Assembly: GCA_018806915.1 (NCBI GenBank)
Contig: JAGKQI010000087.1
Span: 186,001 to 250,000, forward strand
DNA: 64,000 bases
Source: Phytophthora colocasiae
Lineage: Eukaryota > Oomycota > Peronosporomycetes > Peronosporales > Peronosporaceae
Direction of reading: 5' to 3'
Shown piece by piece: positions 49,405-59,536 of this stretch; position 1 is the first letter of the stretch, and every line of letters starts with the position of its first letter. A program made the translations under genes and the position numbers. The notes under the pieces are model-generated. The model had not been told where the DNA came from and did not search any database. It saw only the letters and a program-made list of their open reading frames with translations.

Positions 49405-51844
49405 CTTCTTCATCCGAATCGTCTTCACTTTTGGCCAGATATGCTCGTCCCGGACGTTTCATCCGGAACTTGTCTCGAGGGACGTTGTCCGCTCTGAAAT
49501 CCCGCTTCGGAGGAGGGGTGTCGTAGTCGTCTTTCAGAGTCAGATCTTCATGCTGCTTCAGGACGTACTCGACATCTTTCAAACTCCGAAGGCGTTGACC
49601 TTGAAGGGTCGTCCGGAGTCGGGAATCCGAAAGTTTTTTAGTGAATGCCTTCAGATGCTGCTCCCGGTACTTGGATGACCCGTCAATCCGGATGCCAGCT
49701 CTATCCGCCACCTTGTTCAGACGGTAATAGAATTCCAAAGGTGTCTCAGACTTCTTCTGGAACATCGTGTAGTATCTCTCGGCATCTGTGGTCTTCGCCT
49801 TACAGTAGCGTTCCTTGAATGCCTTCAGAAAGTCCTTCCACTTCCTCCGGACTTTTGGACTCAGGTTTGCTCGCCAGTTCCGGACTGCCGGGGATAACTT
49901 CAGCTTAATCTCATAAATCTTCACATTATCCGCCCAGCCACCTTGCACCGACATGCTCTGGAATCTCTCCAGCCAACGCATCCGGGTGGCCAAAGGTGCC
50001 TTCTCATCGAAGTCTTCCAGAGTACTCGCATTGACAAATGGCTTGAACATATATGTTGTTGTCCCGCCTGCCGTCTTAGTCGTCACTCCAGAGGCCTTGT
50101 CCTCAATGAAGCTACTGTCTGAGCTTCCAGAATCATCACTCGACCCACTTGAGTCGAAGCTTGAGTCAGATGAACTTGGATCGTCGGACAGTATTCGCTT
50201 TCGGGATGTCGCCTTCCGGATACGTTTGGACGATGAGCTTAGCCTCCTCGAGTCGGTTCTTCTGGACGCACTCTTTCTGGCAGCATCCTCCGACGAGCGC
50301 TTCCGAACATCTCGACCCCTGCTTTCAGATGCACTCTTCTTCCTTGTCGTCGATTCCTTCTTCACCACTAGAGTCTGAGGCGTTGATGTCTTGGACACTT
50401 GTGCCCTAGGCGCTTTAGAATCAAGAGTGACGACTTGAAGAGCTGCTGCAAGCTGTGCAGCAAAGGCTTCGTCCGGGTTCCGAACAGCTGTTTTCTGGGA
50501 ATCCAAATCAGATACGTTTGGGGATGGGTCACTGGATACTGGGTGCAAAGTTGCTGGATCAGATGATGAGTGACCTTGAGTTGCACTTGTCTCAGTCGGA
50601 TGGGTGGCTGCTGATCGCAGGTCGCGTACCTGTGTAGCCAGGAACCGTTGGACAGCCTTCGCCGCCTCTCCTTCTCGCTTCCGCGCGGTCTCCAATGCTT
50701 GGAGCTGTCTTCGCAGCTCCAACACCTTCTCGTCTTCAGCGGGACGTGCCTTGGTACGTGCATCCCGAACACCTTCCGAGCGCCTCTTGTGTGGTGGTCG
50801 TCCCGATGTCCGGATGTCCAGATTCCGGACTTCGCCCAAGGCTTCCTGACCGCGAACAAGGTCTGAGTCCTGATTCAGTTCCTTCATCGGGAACATCGCT
50901 TGGAACTTGGAATCCAGAAGTCTTTCTAGCTTGGCATCCAGATTCCCTGACAACCTCTCCAAAGCAGAACCCTGCTGATCTTCCATCCTGGCCATGACCT
51001 CTTAGAGTTGATACATGGTATTCAGGGCAACTTGCGTGGATCCTGAGCCAGCCGACTTAGACGATCGTTCCGAACGGGGCGGAGTTTCAGAGGTCCTTCG
51101 GCGGCGGCTTTCAGACTTTCGGACACTTCGTGATCCAGATTCCTCAGTTGGCAGGGACCGTCGATCCGCTTCGCGTCGTCTGGAAGACGACTTGCTACGT
51201 CTCTTGTTGGATCCATCTCGCTTCTGCTCTCCCGAATCCGCGTCATCCTGAACACCAGGAGTGCGAGGTACTTGGTGGGTAACCTGGAACGTGATTCCAG
51301 ATTCCGCAGTCGCTCCACTTCCAGATTCCCGGGCGGTCATTGCCATCGAGTTGAAACCTGAATGGGGCATGTGTGTCCTAGCACTCCGACTCATTCCAAA
51401 TCCGGATGACTCCGAGGTACTTTCCCGAGATGTCCGGGTTCCGGAGGTGGCACTTGCCATCGACTCACTTGATCCTCCAGAAGTTCCAAACATGCTAGAT
51501 GACTGAACTGAACTCCCGTGTTCCGGAATACTCCGGTGTGAAGACAAGTTGCTTCGGGACGACGTGAATTCCAGATCGGCTTCCAGATTCCGGATGACAG
51601 TAGATGGCACTGATGGCATCGACGAAGGTGCTGGTGACGGAATCGACGACTGTGGCGGCCGAGGCATTACGCGTTGGAGGCGTTTCGCTTGGACATCCTG
51701 ATGGACAGGATCCCTTGGACTTCTCAACTTCCGGAATCCGGATGTCACTAGGAGCCCAGTGAAATCACGTCCCAGTAGGGAAGCTTCGTAATCCGAAATG
51801 AAAATGCTTCCGAAGCCCGAAGAATTCCGGCTGGTGCCGAGCAC
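49397..51844 (-). pseudogene. Gypsy-3 Gag with internal stop
   Basis: Two blocks in the same register, 51844-51002 (280 codons) and 50995-49397 (532 codons), are separated by a single TAA after NTMYQL. The first block is Ser/Arg-rich with no fold. The second has a coiled-coil start (LERLSGNLDAKLERLLDSKF), a long Ser/Arg-rich, SR-like stretch, and a retrotransposon-gag core: TRMRWLERFQSMS, AVRNWRANL, KAFKERYCKAK, RYYTMFQKKSETPLEFYYRLNKVA and LRSLKDVEYVLKQHE over several segments. The frame ends only because it runs into host sequence (EEDR and then TAG), so the nucleocapsid part is missing. Confidence 0.75.
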
Positions 51845-52292
51845 ATCCTGGTCGGTCGTCTTGGTCGGTCGGTAATCACTTGACTTAAGTATACTTGGAG
51901 CTTCAACTGGATACTGGGTACAAATCAGGACTATTCAACTGGATACTGGGTACAAATCAGGATTTCCCCGGATGCCAGTCCTTTCCAAACGCTCTTGGTG
52001 TTCAGATTCCACGTGACCTTGGCCGGCATCTGGAGCTCTTTTCACAGGAAATACTTGGATACTGTATGTGTACCTGGTTCAGCTGTATCAGGGCTCCGGA
52101 TGCAGTTGGTCGACTCGGGATTCCGGATCGGACATGGATTCCGGAGATTATCGAAGGTATTCCTGAAGCACAACGCTTACACCTTCCCAGATTCCCGTCC
52201 CAATGTTGTCAAATATCAGCCAATCAGCTTCCAGATCAATGGATGGTCCTGGGAGGCGGCTTCTGGGCGAAAATTCAAACCTACAGCTTCAC
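51845..52292. other. Gypsy-3 leader with direct repeat
   Basis: No gene is seen. It includes a tandem duplication, 51904-51932 and 51936-51964 (TTCAACTGGATACTGGG core), and a further TTGGATACTG at 52053. It probably represents the leader or LTR of the gypsy-3 fragment. At about 52293 it joins gypsy-2 at ACGCTATCAAGG. Confidence 0.5.
51904..51964. repeat. 29-bp direct repeat, 32-bp period
   Basis: Two copies of TTCAACTGGATACTGGG... ending CAAATCAGGA, separated by CTA. The tandem spacing suggests slippage rather than a protein-coding repeat. Confidence 0.85.
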
Positions 52293-55200
52293 ACGCTATC
52301 AAGGAACAACTTCGCAGTTTGTTCCCCGGTAATGGTCTCAGAGACCGGAGCAAGATGCACCATCTTGCTCAACCGGCATACAAACACCACAATGCCGGTG
52401 TTCTTCTGGTCATCGACCGGAAGGCCGAAGATAAAGTCGAGACTCATCGACTTCCAGCAGTCCATTGGGACTGGCAGGCTCTGCAGCGGAGCCGACGCGT
52501 GCCCCGCAGGCTTCACGCGCTGACATGTTTCACATGTCTTGATGTACTTGGCCACCCACTTGTACATGTGGGCCCACCAAAACATCTGAGAGACCCCGTG
52601 ATAGGTCTTCTCTCGGCCCAAGTGGCCACTCGAAGGCACATCATGTGCCTCGTGAAGTATATCATACTTCAGATCCTCGTCGTTTGGAACAACGACCCGC
52701 GGAGGATCCCCGGGCTCCACCCGATAGTGGAGCAGGCCATCGGCCCACTCATAGCGGTGGAGTCGTGCCCGCTGTCGAGGCGTAAGCCATTCGACCTTGG
52801 CATCCGTGCCAGCGGACAAATACCTCACAATAGGGGCGAGAGTCTCATCGTCCCGATACGCCAAGCGTATTCGATCGTAAAGATCCGTCGTGGCCCGACT
52901 AATATGAGCGAACTCATAGTCGGGCCTGCGCGACAAAGCGTCGGCAAGCGTGTTGAGCTTGCCAGGCTTGTATTCAACGCGGAAGTTATACTCCGCGAAG
53001 AATGACAGCCAACGCGCCATCCGCTGCGATAAGTGCGGCGTATGGATGGCTGTCCGCAAGGACGCGTGGTCCGTATAGACCACAAAGGGCCTTGAGCCCA
53101 GAAGATGCACCCTGAACTTGACAAGGGCATACTTCATCGACAAGAGTTCCTTGTCGTGAACGGGATAATTCCGTTCGGCAGCCTTCAGCTGCCTGGACTG
53201 GAACGAGCTCACCCTATCTCGTCCTCATCGTCCTGTTGCAATAGCGCACAGCCAATTGCATAGTCGGAAGCGTCACAGACAACGCTAAACGACTTGGCAT
53301 CGTCCGGCAACGCCAGGACGGGCGCGCATTGCAAGCTCGCCTTGATGCTGTCAAAAGCATCCTGGTGCTGGCGCTCCCAGCACCACTCGGCCTCCTTCTT
53401 CAGAAGGTCCGACAAAGGCTTTGCGAGTCCCGCATAGCCAGCACTGTACTTGTGCAAGTAGTTGGCTAAGCCCAACCACTTCCTCAGGTCCTTCTGTGAC
53501 CGAGGAACAGGCCATGCCGCAATGGCTTTGACCTTGTCAGGATCCGCTCGGACCCCGACGCTGCTGACGAAGCAGCCGAGGACCTTAATCTCCTCAGCTG
53601 CGAAGACGCACTTGTCGATGTTGGCATAGAGCTTGTTAGCTCTCATGACCTCAAACACTCGACGGAGGTGCTCTCGATGCACCTCTATAGCCGTCTTGCC
53701 TCCCTCGGCACGGCTATGGACGAATATATCGTCAAAGTACGTCTGCGTGAACGCACGCAAAGGTCTAAACAACTGTGTGACCAAGCGATTGAAGGTCGCT
53801 GGTGCGTTGGATAGACCTTGTGGCATTACCAGCCACTCCCAGAGCATACCGCTCGGCGTGCTCACGGCTGTGAGCGGGATATCACACTCCCGCATCAGGA
53901 TCTGGTAATATCCATCCACCAGATCCAGCGCGCTATACAGCGTGCAGCCGGCCATGTTGTTCAACAACACATCCTTGCGAGGGATCGGCGTCTGTGCTGG
54001 CACAGTCGCGCTGTTCAGCTTGTTGTAAGCATGAACCAGACGCCACTTCCCGTTCGGCTTGCGAACGCAGAAGGTTGGCGTCGAGTGCGGGGACTTCGAT
54101 TCCCGCACCATTCCCGCTTTCGCCTTAGCGGCGAAGAACGCGTCAATGACGTCGCTCTGCTCTCGGGGCAGGGGCCATTGACGCGTGACACAATACTTTG
54201 TGCCTGGCACGAGATCAATCTCGTGCCTGATCCCTCGGTCTGGTGGGAGCTTTGAGGGTGGGTCCTTAGACACCACGTCCTCAAACTCCTTCACTAAAGG
54301 ATACAACGGATCCTTCGGATTCTTCAGAATCTCGGAGCCCGTGCGCGACGCACGCTGCTTCCGGAACTCCTCCAGGACGTCTTCGTCCATCACTGAGGAG
54401 GAGTTCAACTCCTCTGGAGTGGGCTCCGGCCTAAGGAGAACCATCTCCGATATCTCCCCGGCCTTCAACTCGGCCAGGAAGTCCTCCATCGCGACTTCCT
54501 CGAGGTTCAATAGCTCTGATACCTCAGGCAGGGGTGCCAACTCGATGGCCCCCGCCTTCACGCGATGCCCGGTCACGCCGTCAAAGATGTGATAGCATTC
54601 TTCGACCGACTGTGACCTAGGAGCCTTTAGCTCCTGTCCCAAGTCCTCGTGGACTTCTTCGGGATGGTATTCTACCAACCCCGGCTTACGACCATGGCGT
54701 GGGGTTAACTTACCCACGCCAGGTGATGCCACTACGATGGCATCACGAGCCCTCATGGCTCCGTGCGGAACTGCGTTATCCGCATCGGAAGCACCCTTGG
54801 TGTCTTCCTGATCAGTTATGGTCTGAGCGACCTTGCGTGGAACTACTTCTCTCACGCCTGGTGATGCCACTACTTCGGCATCCACGAGCCCTCGTGGCTC
54901 CATGCGGAACTCTGTTACCCGCATCAGTTATGGTCTGAGCGACCTGGCGTCGAACTACTTCTCGTACGCCTGGCGATGCCACTACTTCGGCATCGCGAGC
55001 CACCTTGGCTTCCTGCGGAACTCTTTCATCCGCTTGTGGACCTAAGTTACCCACCTGGTTAGTGCTCTCGGGCACTACCACAGTCGCAGCATGTACATCG
55101 CTGCGACTTCGTGCGTGGGGCCCTGCTGTCGTTGCAGACCACATGTAGGGCAAGGGCCTCCGCCCGTTGCCCCGGCCATCCATGGCCCACGATCACTTCT

Positions 55201-56034
55201 CGTGTGGGGCGATGTAGCACCAACTACACCAGCCCCCAAATACTCCTCGGACGCTGCCGCGTCCTGGCGGTTCCAGCGAACGCCCTTAGTCCTGACAGAG
55301 GTGGGAACATGACTCACCAAAGCTCTGTCAGAGACTGCAGGCCGGCTAGCCCCAATGGCTTTGCCGCGCCAATCGATCCAGGGCTCGTGCTTCTCAAGCC
55401 ACGGCATCCCTAGGATCAAGTCGTACTTGTCCATCTCGAGGACAATGAACGACTCCACGCTGTCGAAGTCCTCAAACTTCACAGCCAGGTCCACCTGGAC
55501 CTTTGGTACTTCCACCACCGTACCATCGGCTAGTCGTACGGCGACTAGCCCACTTCCCTCGCTCTCACGTAGAGCGTCCTCAAACTTGCCGCGATTCCTC
55601 GCGACAGTTTGTCGGCGAGCAAAGTTCTTGCTCGCCCCAGAGTCTATCAAGACTCTAAAGGGGTTGTTAAACCCCCGTACACTCGCGTGAACCACCAGCA
55701 GCCCACCGCCCTTCTCCGCTTTCAGAGCCCCAAGCCTCTCTGGGGCTAAGTCTCCAGTGCGTGTGCCTCCCGCACCACCCTCATGGGGACTTAGTGTTTT
55801 CCCAGTAGGGTGGGGCGCCCTACTGGTCCCCGGCGTTCCCTGACTCTTGGGCGCCGGCTTCTTCCAGCGGCCCTTAGAGCCCTGAGGCTTGGAAAACCTC
55901 TTCCATTGACCCCAGAGGGCAGACACGTGCGAAGTGTCCGAAACGCCCGCACTCGAAACAGCGGATGCGTTTCTGCTCGGCGAGCCCCAAGTCCATAGGG
56001 GCTGGTCCCGAGCCTGCTCCATTCCCAGGAGCAC
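52293..56034 (-). pseudogene. Gypsy-2 Pol, left copy (truncated, frameshifted)
   Basis: The pol frame opens at 56034 in a register different from gag. It shows the protease (VLIDSGASKNFARR, near 55645), a spacer containing imperfect repeats (RDAEVVASPGVREVV, VAQTITD), RT with YSALDLVDGYYQI, the box YFDDIFVHS (near 53730), RNase H (VCDASDYAIGCALL, near 53270), and the integrase zinc finger (HLGREKTYHG ... CETCQRVK). It breaks at LFLDSV, near the start of the catalytic core. Compared with the right copy there is an extra C near 54905, a base loss near 55143 and a missing C near 53216, so the reading frame is broken three times. Confidence 0.88.
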
Positions 56035-56821
56035 TGGCCGACGCCGTCGTCGGCCCGCTGTGGCCTTGCCACGCAGAGGCAGGAGTCTGAGCCTGTGTAT
56101 GGCTGTACTCCTCCTGGAGCGCGACTTGAATCGCCTCCTCCATCGTGTTGACCTGCACGCGGAACAGTTGCGTGCGGGCCGGGCTTACTCTTAAGCCGTC
56201 CATGAACACAGTTACTTGGATGTGTTCAGGTAGGGGGTTCCCTACCAGAGATGCCGCGAGAACGCGCATCTCTTGGATGTACTCGTGCAGGTCACGTTTC
56301 CCTTGCTTGCAGGCTAGGAAGCGTGACCGCTGGCGATACTCATAGTTCGCCGGGAGGAATGCGGCCCGAAGCTGTTCGCACAGCTGGGCCCAGGATGTAA
56401 AACATCCAGGCGACGTCGCTTCGCGCGTGTACGCCCATGTCTTCGCTCGACCCCCGAGGTTAGACAGCGCGAAAGCGACCCGAAGTCGCTCCACCGAGAT
56501 GAGAGCTGCCTCCATGGCGAGCTCAACTTCTCGGATCCAGAAGTGAAGGTTTTCACCTTCTTTCCCTTCATAGGGAAGAACCTTGAGTCTTAAAGGCTTG
56601 GGTTGAACCGGCCTCGGTTCAACCACAGGAGCCTCAAAGGTTCCTCGAACGTGCTCAATGAGCCCACGTTCGTACATGTCGAACGCCGCCACGCGTTCGA
56701 CCTGCTCGGCCGGCGTCGCCGCCGCCAAGCTTCGGAAGGCATCCATCCCAAAGATGCCCGCCATCTTCCGGACCGACTCAAACTGAGAGTCGGTCAAGTG
56801 AGGAAACTCACTTCGATCCAT
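55874..56821 (-). CDS. Gypsy-2 Gag, left copy
   Basis: Start ATG 56821 (MDRSEFPHLTDSQFESVRKM); the frame is open three codons further without ATG. About 315 residues. The gag core reads EGENLHFWIREVELAM, GRAKTWAY, YEYRQRSRFLACKQ, DLHEYIQEMRVLA and VFMDGL, parallel to gypsy-1. The single CCHC knuckle is CFECGRFGHFARVCP, near the C terminus. It overlaps the pol frame by about 160 nt, consistent with frameshift expression. The frame is complete, unlike the pol of this copy. Confidence 0.9.
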   Translation of the reverse strand: MDRSEFPHLTDSQFESVRKMAGIFGMDAFRSLAAATPAEQVERVAAFDMYERGLIEHVRGTFEAPVVEPRPVQPKPLRLKVLPYEGKEGENLHFWIREVELAMEAALISVERLRVAFALSNLGGRAKTWAYTREATSPGCFTSWAQLCEQLRAAFLPANYEYRQRSRFLACKQGKRDLHEYIQEMRVLAASLVGNPLPEHIQVTVFMDGLRVSPARTQLFRVQVNTMEEAIQVALQEEYSHTQAQTPASAWQGHSGPTTASASAPGNGAGSGPAPMDLGLAEQKRIRCFECGRFGHFARVCPLGSMEEVFQASGL

Positions 56822-56886
56822 GGTGGCCAACTACTTCTGGCCACAGAGGATTCAGGTAATCAATCTACCCGCGTAGGCGTAGGATT

Positions 56887-56903
56887 GACTACAAGTGCTA
56901 CCA
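56887..56903 (-). promoter_or_regulatory. Primer-binding site of gypsy-2 left copy
   Basis: In element sense TGGTAGCACTTGTAGTC, identical to the gypsy-1 site (16257-16273) and 2 nt from the LTR edge. Shared primer use supports a common lineage of the two families. Confidence 0.75.
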
Positions 56904-56905
56904 AG

Positions 56906-57222
56906 TGTGACGGGGGTCACACAGCACTTCACACAGAGGAAGGCTTGGAGTATACAAACTCCTAGTGAACGGCAGTTCACTCGGTCCCCAAAGACTTGGG
57001 GAGACTAACTAAAGATTAGGTAGATTTAAGACTGAATATATTATAGATACTTGTTAGCTTGGCCTGCAATACAAAACTAAAAGATATCTATAGTGTAACC
57101 TATATAGAAGGTGATAGGTGGCTGCGGAGCCACCTGCCACGTGTCACCATGATGTGTGACACACCAAATGTATCCACTTCGGAAGAGTGACTAAAGTCAC
57201 TCTTCAATGTAACCCCGTTACA
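56906..57222 (-). repeat. LTR shared by two tandem gypsy-2 copies
   Basis: 317 bp; in plus orientation TGTGACGGGG ... CCCCGTTACA, i.e. inverted ends TGTRACGGGG as in gypsy-1. A PBS lies on its left and, on its right, a polypurine tract (element sense AAGTGGGGGAGGA; 57223-57235). So it acts as 5' LTR for the left copy and 3' LTR for the right copy. Confidence 0.85.
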
Positions 57223-57404
57223 TCCTCCCCCACTTAGATTCGACTCTCGTCCAATCAGAGAAGAGAGAAAATCCCTTTCACATTTCTCTCTTCAATGTCG
57301 AAATCGATCGACCTGCCGCCAGCTCTTATCGCTGCGGCTTCTGCTTTCACAGAGCACAGGGCGCACTGCCAACGCGTACCAGGCTTCCTTGGAAGCTCAG
57401 CAAC

Positions 57405-58673
57405 ATGTCTGCAAAGGGTGCAAACCCAGACGCGCAAGCGTCTTCACGGAAGAAGGCTGCAAAGCCAACTTCCAAGCCAGCCAAGCCTCGCGGCAAGGCT
57501 TCGGCACTTCATGAGGCCACCGATGTGGCCTCCAGGGCTCTTAGCTCGCTCAGCAGCACTGCTGCGACGGCTAGCCCTAGCCAAAGGCGCAGTAGGTCTC
57601 CGTCCCTACCGCCTGATACTCGACCGAATCCTCGGTTCGAGTATAGGGACCATAGTCCCGGTTCCTGGAGTCCTTCCGAACAGGAAGCGACTCTTGTCAG
57701 CTACTCGGGCGACGAGAGCGACAATGGCGACGCCGAGGGCAAGCCTGCGGCGGGTGCTCCGACCACGGAGGAGCACCATGGAGACGAGGACACCGCGTCC
57801 AAGTCTCCCAACAATACCAGCGGCCGTGGTGGCGACACTATGCCACCACCTGTCAGAAATCTGACACTTTCGGAAGAGCGTAAACGCGCCCGGGCCATTC
57901 TGGCAGAGGAGAAGGTGCCCAGCACCAACTCCAAGAAGCGTCATGCTTCACTGTCTCCTTGTCAAGACGATGACAATGAGGAGAAGGGACTCATTCGTGA
58001 GTCCCAAGAGATCACTAACGATCTCGATGAGCAGCAAGAGCTCTTTCAAGCTGCTCAACAGCCAATGCGCACCGCACCAACGGTCGCACGTGAGTCTCAT
58101 CAACACGATGAGGACTCTGCCCACCAGCGGGGATATTACCCGCCCGATCAAGGCTCGGGAGCTGCTGCGTATCTCGAGCAGCTCCAGGACCCACGTCCTC
58201 TCATAGGGGGCCATACCTCCAAAGGCGCCTATGAGCGGGCCTTGGTTCAGAAAGAACCTCTCTTTCAAGGCAACCTCTCTGATGCCAGGTGCGTGCTTCT
58301 AGCACAGCACCGAATTCCTCTCAAGGAATTCACCTCGCTTCGCAAGAAGCCTGAGACTAAGGGTGGTCTCAAGCCCACATGGGGTTACCCATGGGTTCTC
58401 CCAGAGAACACTGCGTCGTGGGTCGACGCTGAGGACCTCTTCTGGCAATGGGTCCGGTTGACAGTCAAGTCAACCCAGGAGTACCACAAACTCCGTGACG
58501 AAGATCACCTGGAGGACATCCTCCGCCTCCGGGACCTTCGTGTCCAGTTTGCCCACCTCGTAGGCAAACGTCAGCTCCATCATCAGATGGAGCGACTGAG
58601 AACTGAGTCTCAGTCCAGCGCTCACAATGAGCGCGGGTATGGAACGCATACTCCTGTGTTCCAACCCGGTTAG
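57405..58673 (+). CDS. Convergent accessory ORF of gypsy-2
   Basis: 422 residues from a genuine ATG at 57405, on the strand opposite to gag-pol. It ends 18 bp before the pol stop (58692), so unlike in gypsy-1 it hardly overlaps pol. The N terminus is Lys/Ser/Pro-rich (RKKAAKPTSKPAKPRGK), then acidic (SYSGDESDNGDAEG). Residues about 285-400 look folded: AYERALVQKEPLFQGNL, IPLKEFTSLRKKPE, GYPWVLPENTASWVDAEDLF, FWQWVRLT, EYHKLRDEDHLEDILRLRDLRVQF. The order L-x-E-[FY]...YP-x-[LV]-L...W...KL...RLARGL/RLRDLR recalls gypsy-1 10150-10400. It is not related to any retroelement protein I know. Position next to the 3' LTR suggests transcription from an antisense promoter or from the LTR on the other strand. 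Confidence 0.7.
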   Translation: MSAKGANPDAQASSRKKAAKPTSKPAKPRGKASALHEATDVASRALSSLSSTAATASPSQRRSRSPSLPPDTRPNPRFEYRDHSPGSWSPSEQEATLVSYSGDESDNGDAEGKPAAGAPTTEEHHGDEDTASKSPNNTSGRGGDTMPPPVRNLTLSEERKRARAILAEEKVPSTNSKKRHASLSPCQDDDNEEKGLIRESQEITNDLDEQQELFQAAQQPMRTAPTVARESHQHDEDSAHQRGYYPPDQGSGAAAYLEQLQDPRPLIGGHTSKGAYERALVQKEPLFQGNLSDARCVLLAQHRIPLKEFTSLRKKPETKGGLKPTWGYPWVLPENTASWVDAEDLFWQWVRLTVKSTQEYHKLRDEDHLEDILRLRDLRVQFAHLVGKRQLHHQMERLRTESQSSAHNERGYGTHTPVFQPG

Positions 58674-58675
58674 CG

Positions 58676-59536
58676 GCTAAGAAGCCGCGGACTACTTACG
58701 AGGCTGCCGCCGTGCCTCTTCCCAGCACGCGACAGCCTTCGGGCAGTCAACCTGGAGCCGCTCAATCGGCTCCCAGGTACTCTGTGACGCAGGGTACCCG
58801 CGCCACTTCACTCGGAGCTGGCGCTTCCCACCGCGACGCCGCTCCTGGAGAACCCGCTCCACATGGTAGTGGCGTTCTCCGTTCCGGTCAAGCAAAGCCG
58901 GAGGAGGCCTCGCTCGACTGCTCTTTCGAGCCGTCCCCGACGTTGGGGACTCAGAGGTCTTCTACTGGGCCTCTTGACCAACTTGTTGCTGAGAAACAGG
59001 AGGAGATCCGTCTCCTCCGAGCGCGTGTCCTTGCGCTTGAGGGTGCTCTTGGTCTTGAGCATGGCGGCCAAGCTGCCCCTGCAGCCGACCTGCCTGGTGT
59101 CTTGCGCCAGTTGGAAGACCTGCGTCTCGCGATGCAGGATCTTCATGGTCGTGTAGACCGTAGTGCCTCTTCGCGGGCACTTGACTTCCTTCGTCAAGAG
59201 GTCTACGACCTTCAGGCGACGATGTCTCACCGGGAGTCGCAACCGTACGCGTACTCCCCGTCGTCGCGCGACTCGCGCCTAGGGGCCTACTCACTTGGCC
59301 CCTCGGTGTATCCACACCGCTCGTACCTTCCACCGGGGTACGGCTTCGCCCCTGGGAGTCACCAAACTCCCTATTACCTGGGGCGCTCTGCGCCTGACGC
59401 TCAACCTCGCGTCGAGGAGGTTCACTCTCCTCCTCGCGGCCGCCTTCAACCTCTTGAGGGGCCGCATGACCCTGAGGGTCATGGTACCGCTTCAGACGAC
59501 CCACATAAAACGTCGGGTGGGTCGTCATCGACTTAG
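58676..59536 (+). other. Possible continuation of accessory ORF (other register)
   Basis: The frame is open for about 287 codons right after the accessory ORF's TAG, in another register and without an ATG at its head. It contains coiled-coil sequence (LDQLVAEKQEEIRLLRARV, LRQLEDLRLAMQDLHGRV), as the C-terminal part of the gypsy-1 ORF does. It is fully antisense to the pol C terminus, so it might be a shadow frame. The matching coiled-coil content in both elements is the argument for it. Confidence 0.35.

Larger units (their letters stand above)
49400..52292 (-). mobile_element. Fragment of a third Ty3/gypsy family (gypsy-3)
   Basis: Contains a gag frame and about 450 bp of upstream sequence, but no pol. 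It is cut on the left inside the M96-like gene (49400-49405) and on the right at 52293, where gypsy-2 sequence begins. No LTR boundary is certain. The style (Ser/Arg-rich gag, CCGGA-rich codons) differs from the other elements in the window. Confidence 0.7.
52293..57222 (-). mobile_element. Ty3/gypsy element gypsy-2, left copy (3'-truncated)
   Basis: In element sense it starts with the LTR at 57222-56906, a PBS, gag and pol, and is cut within integrase at 52293. It matches 60227-64000 at an offset of about 7934 bp with rare differences. Its 5' LTR is also the 3' LTR of the right-hand copy, so the two copies form a tandem with a single shared LTR. Frameshifts at about 53216, 54905 and 55145 disrupt pol. 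Confidence 0.85.

Noticed and set aside
51995..53005. 336-codon plus-strand frame
   Set aside because: It crosses the gypsy-3/gypsy-2 junction and is antisense to integrase/RNase H; identical shadow pieces recur at 60142-60938.
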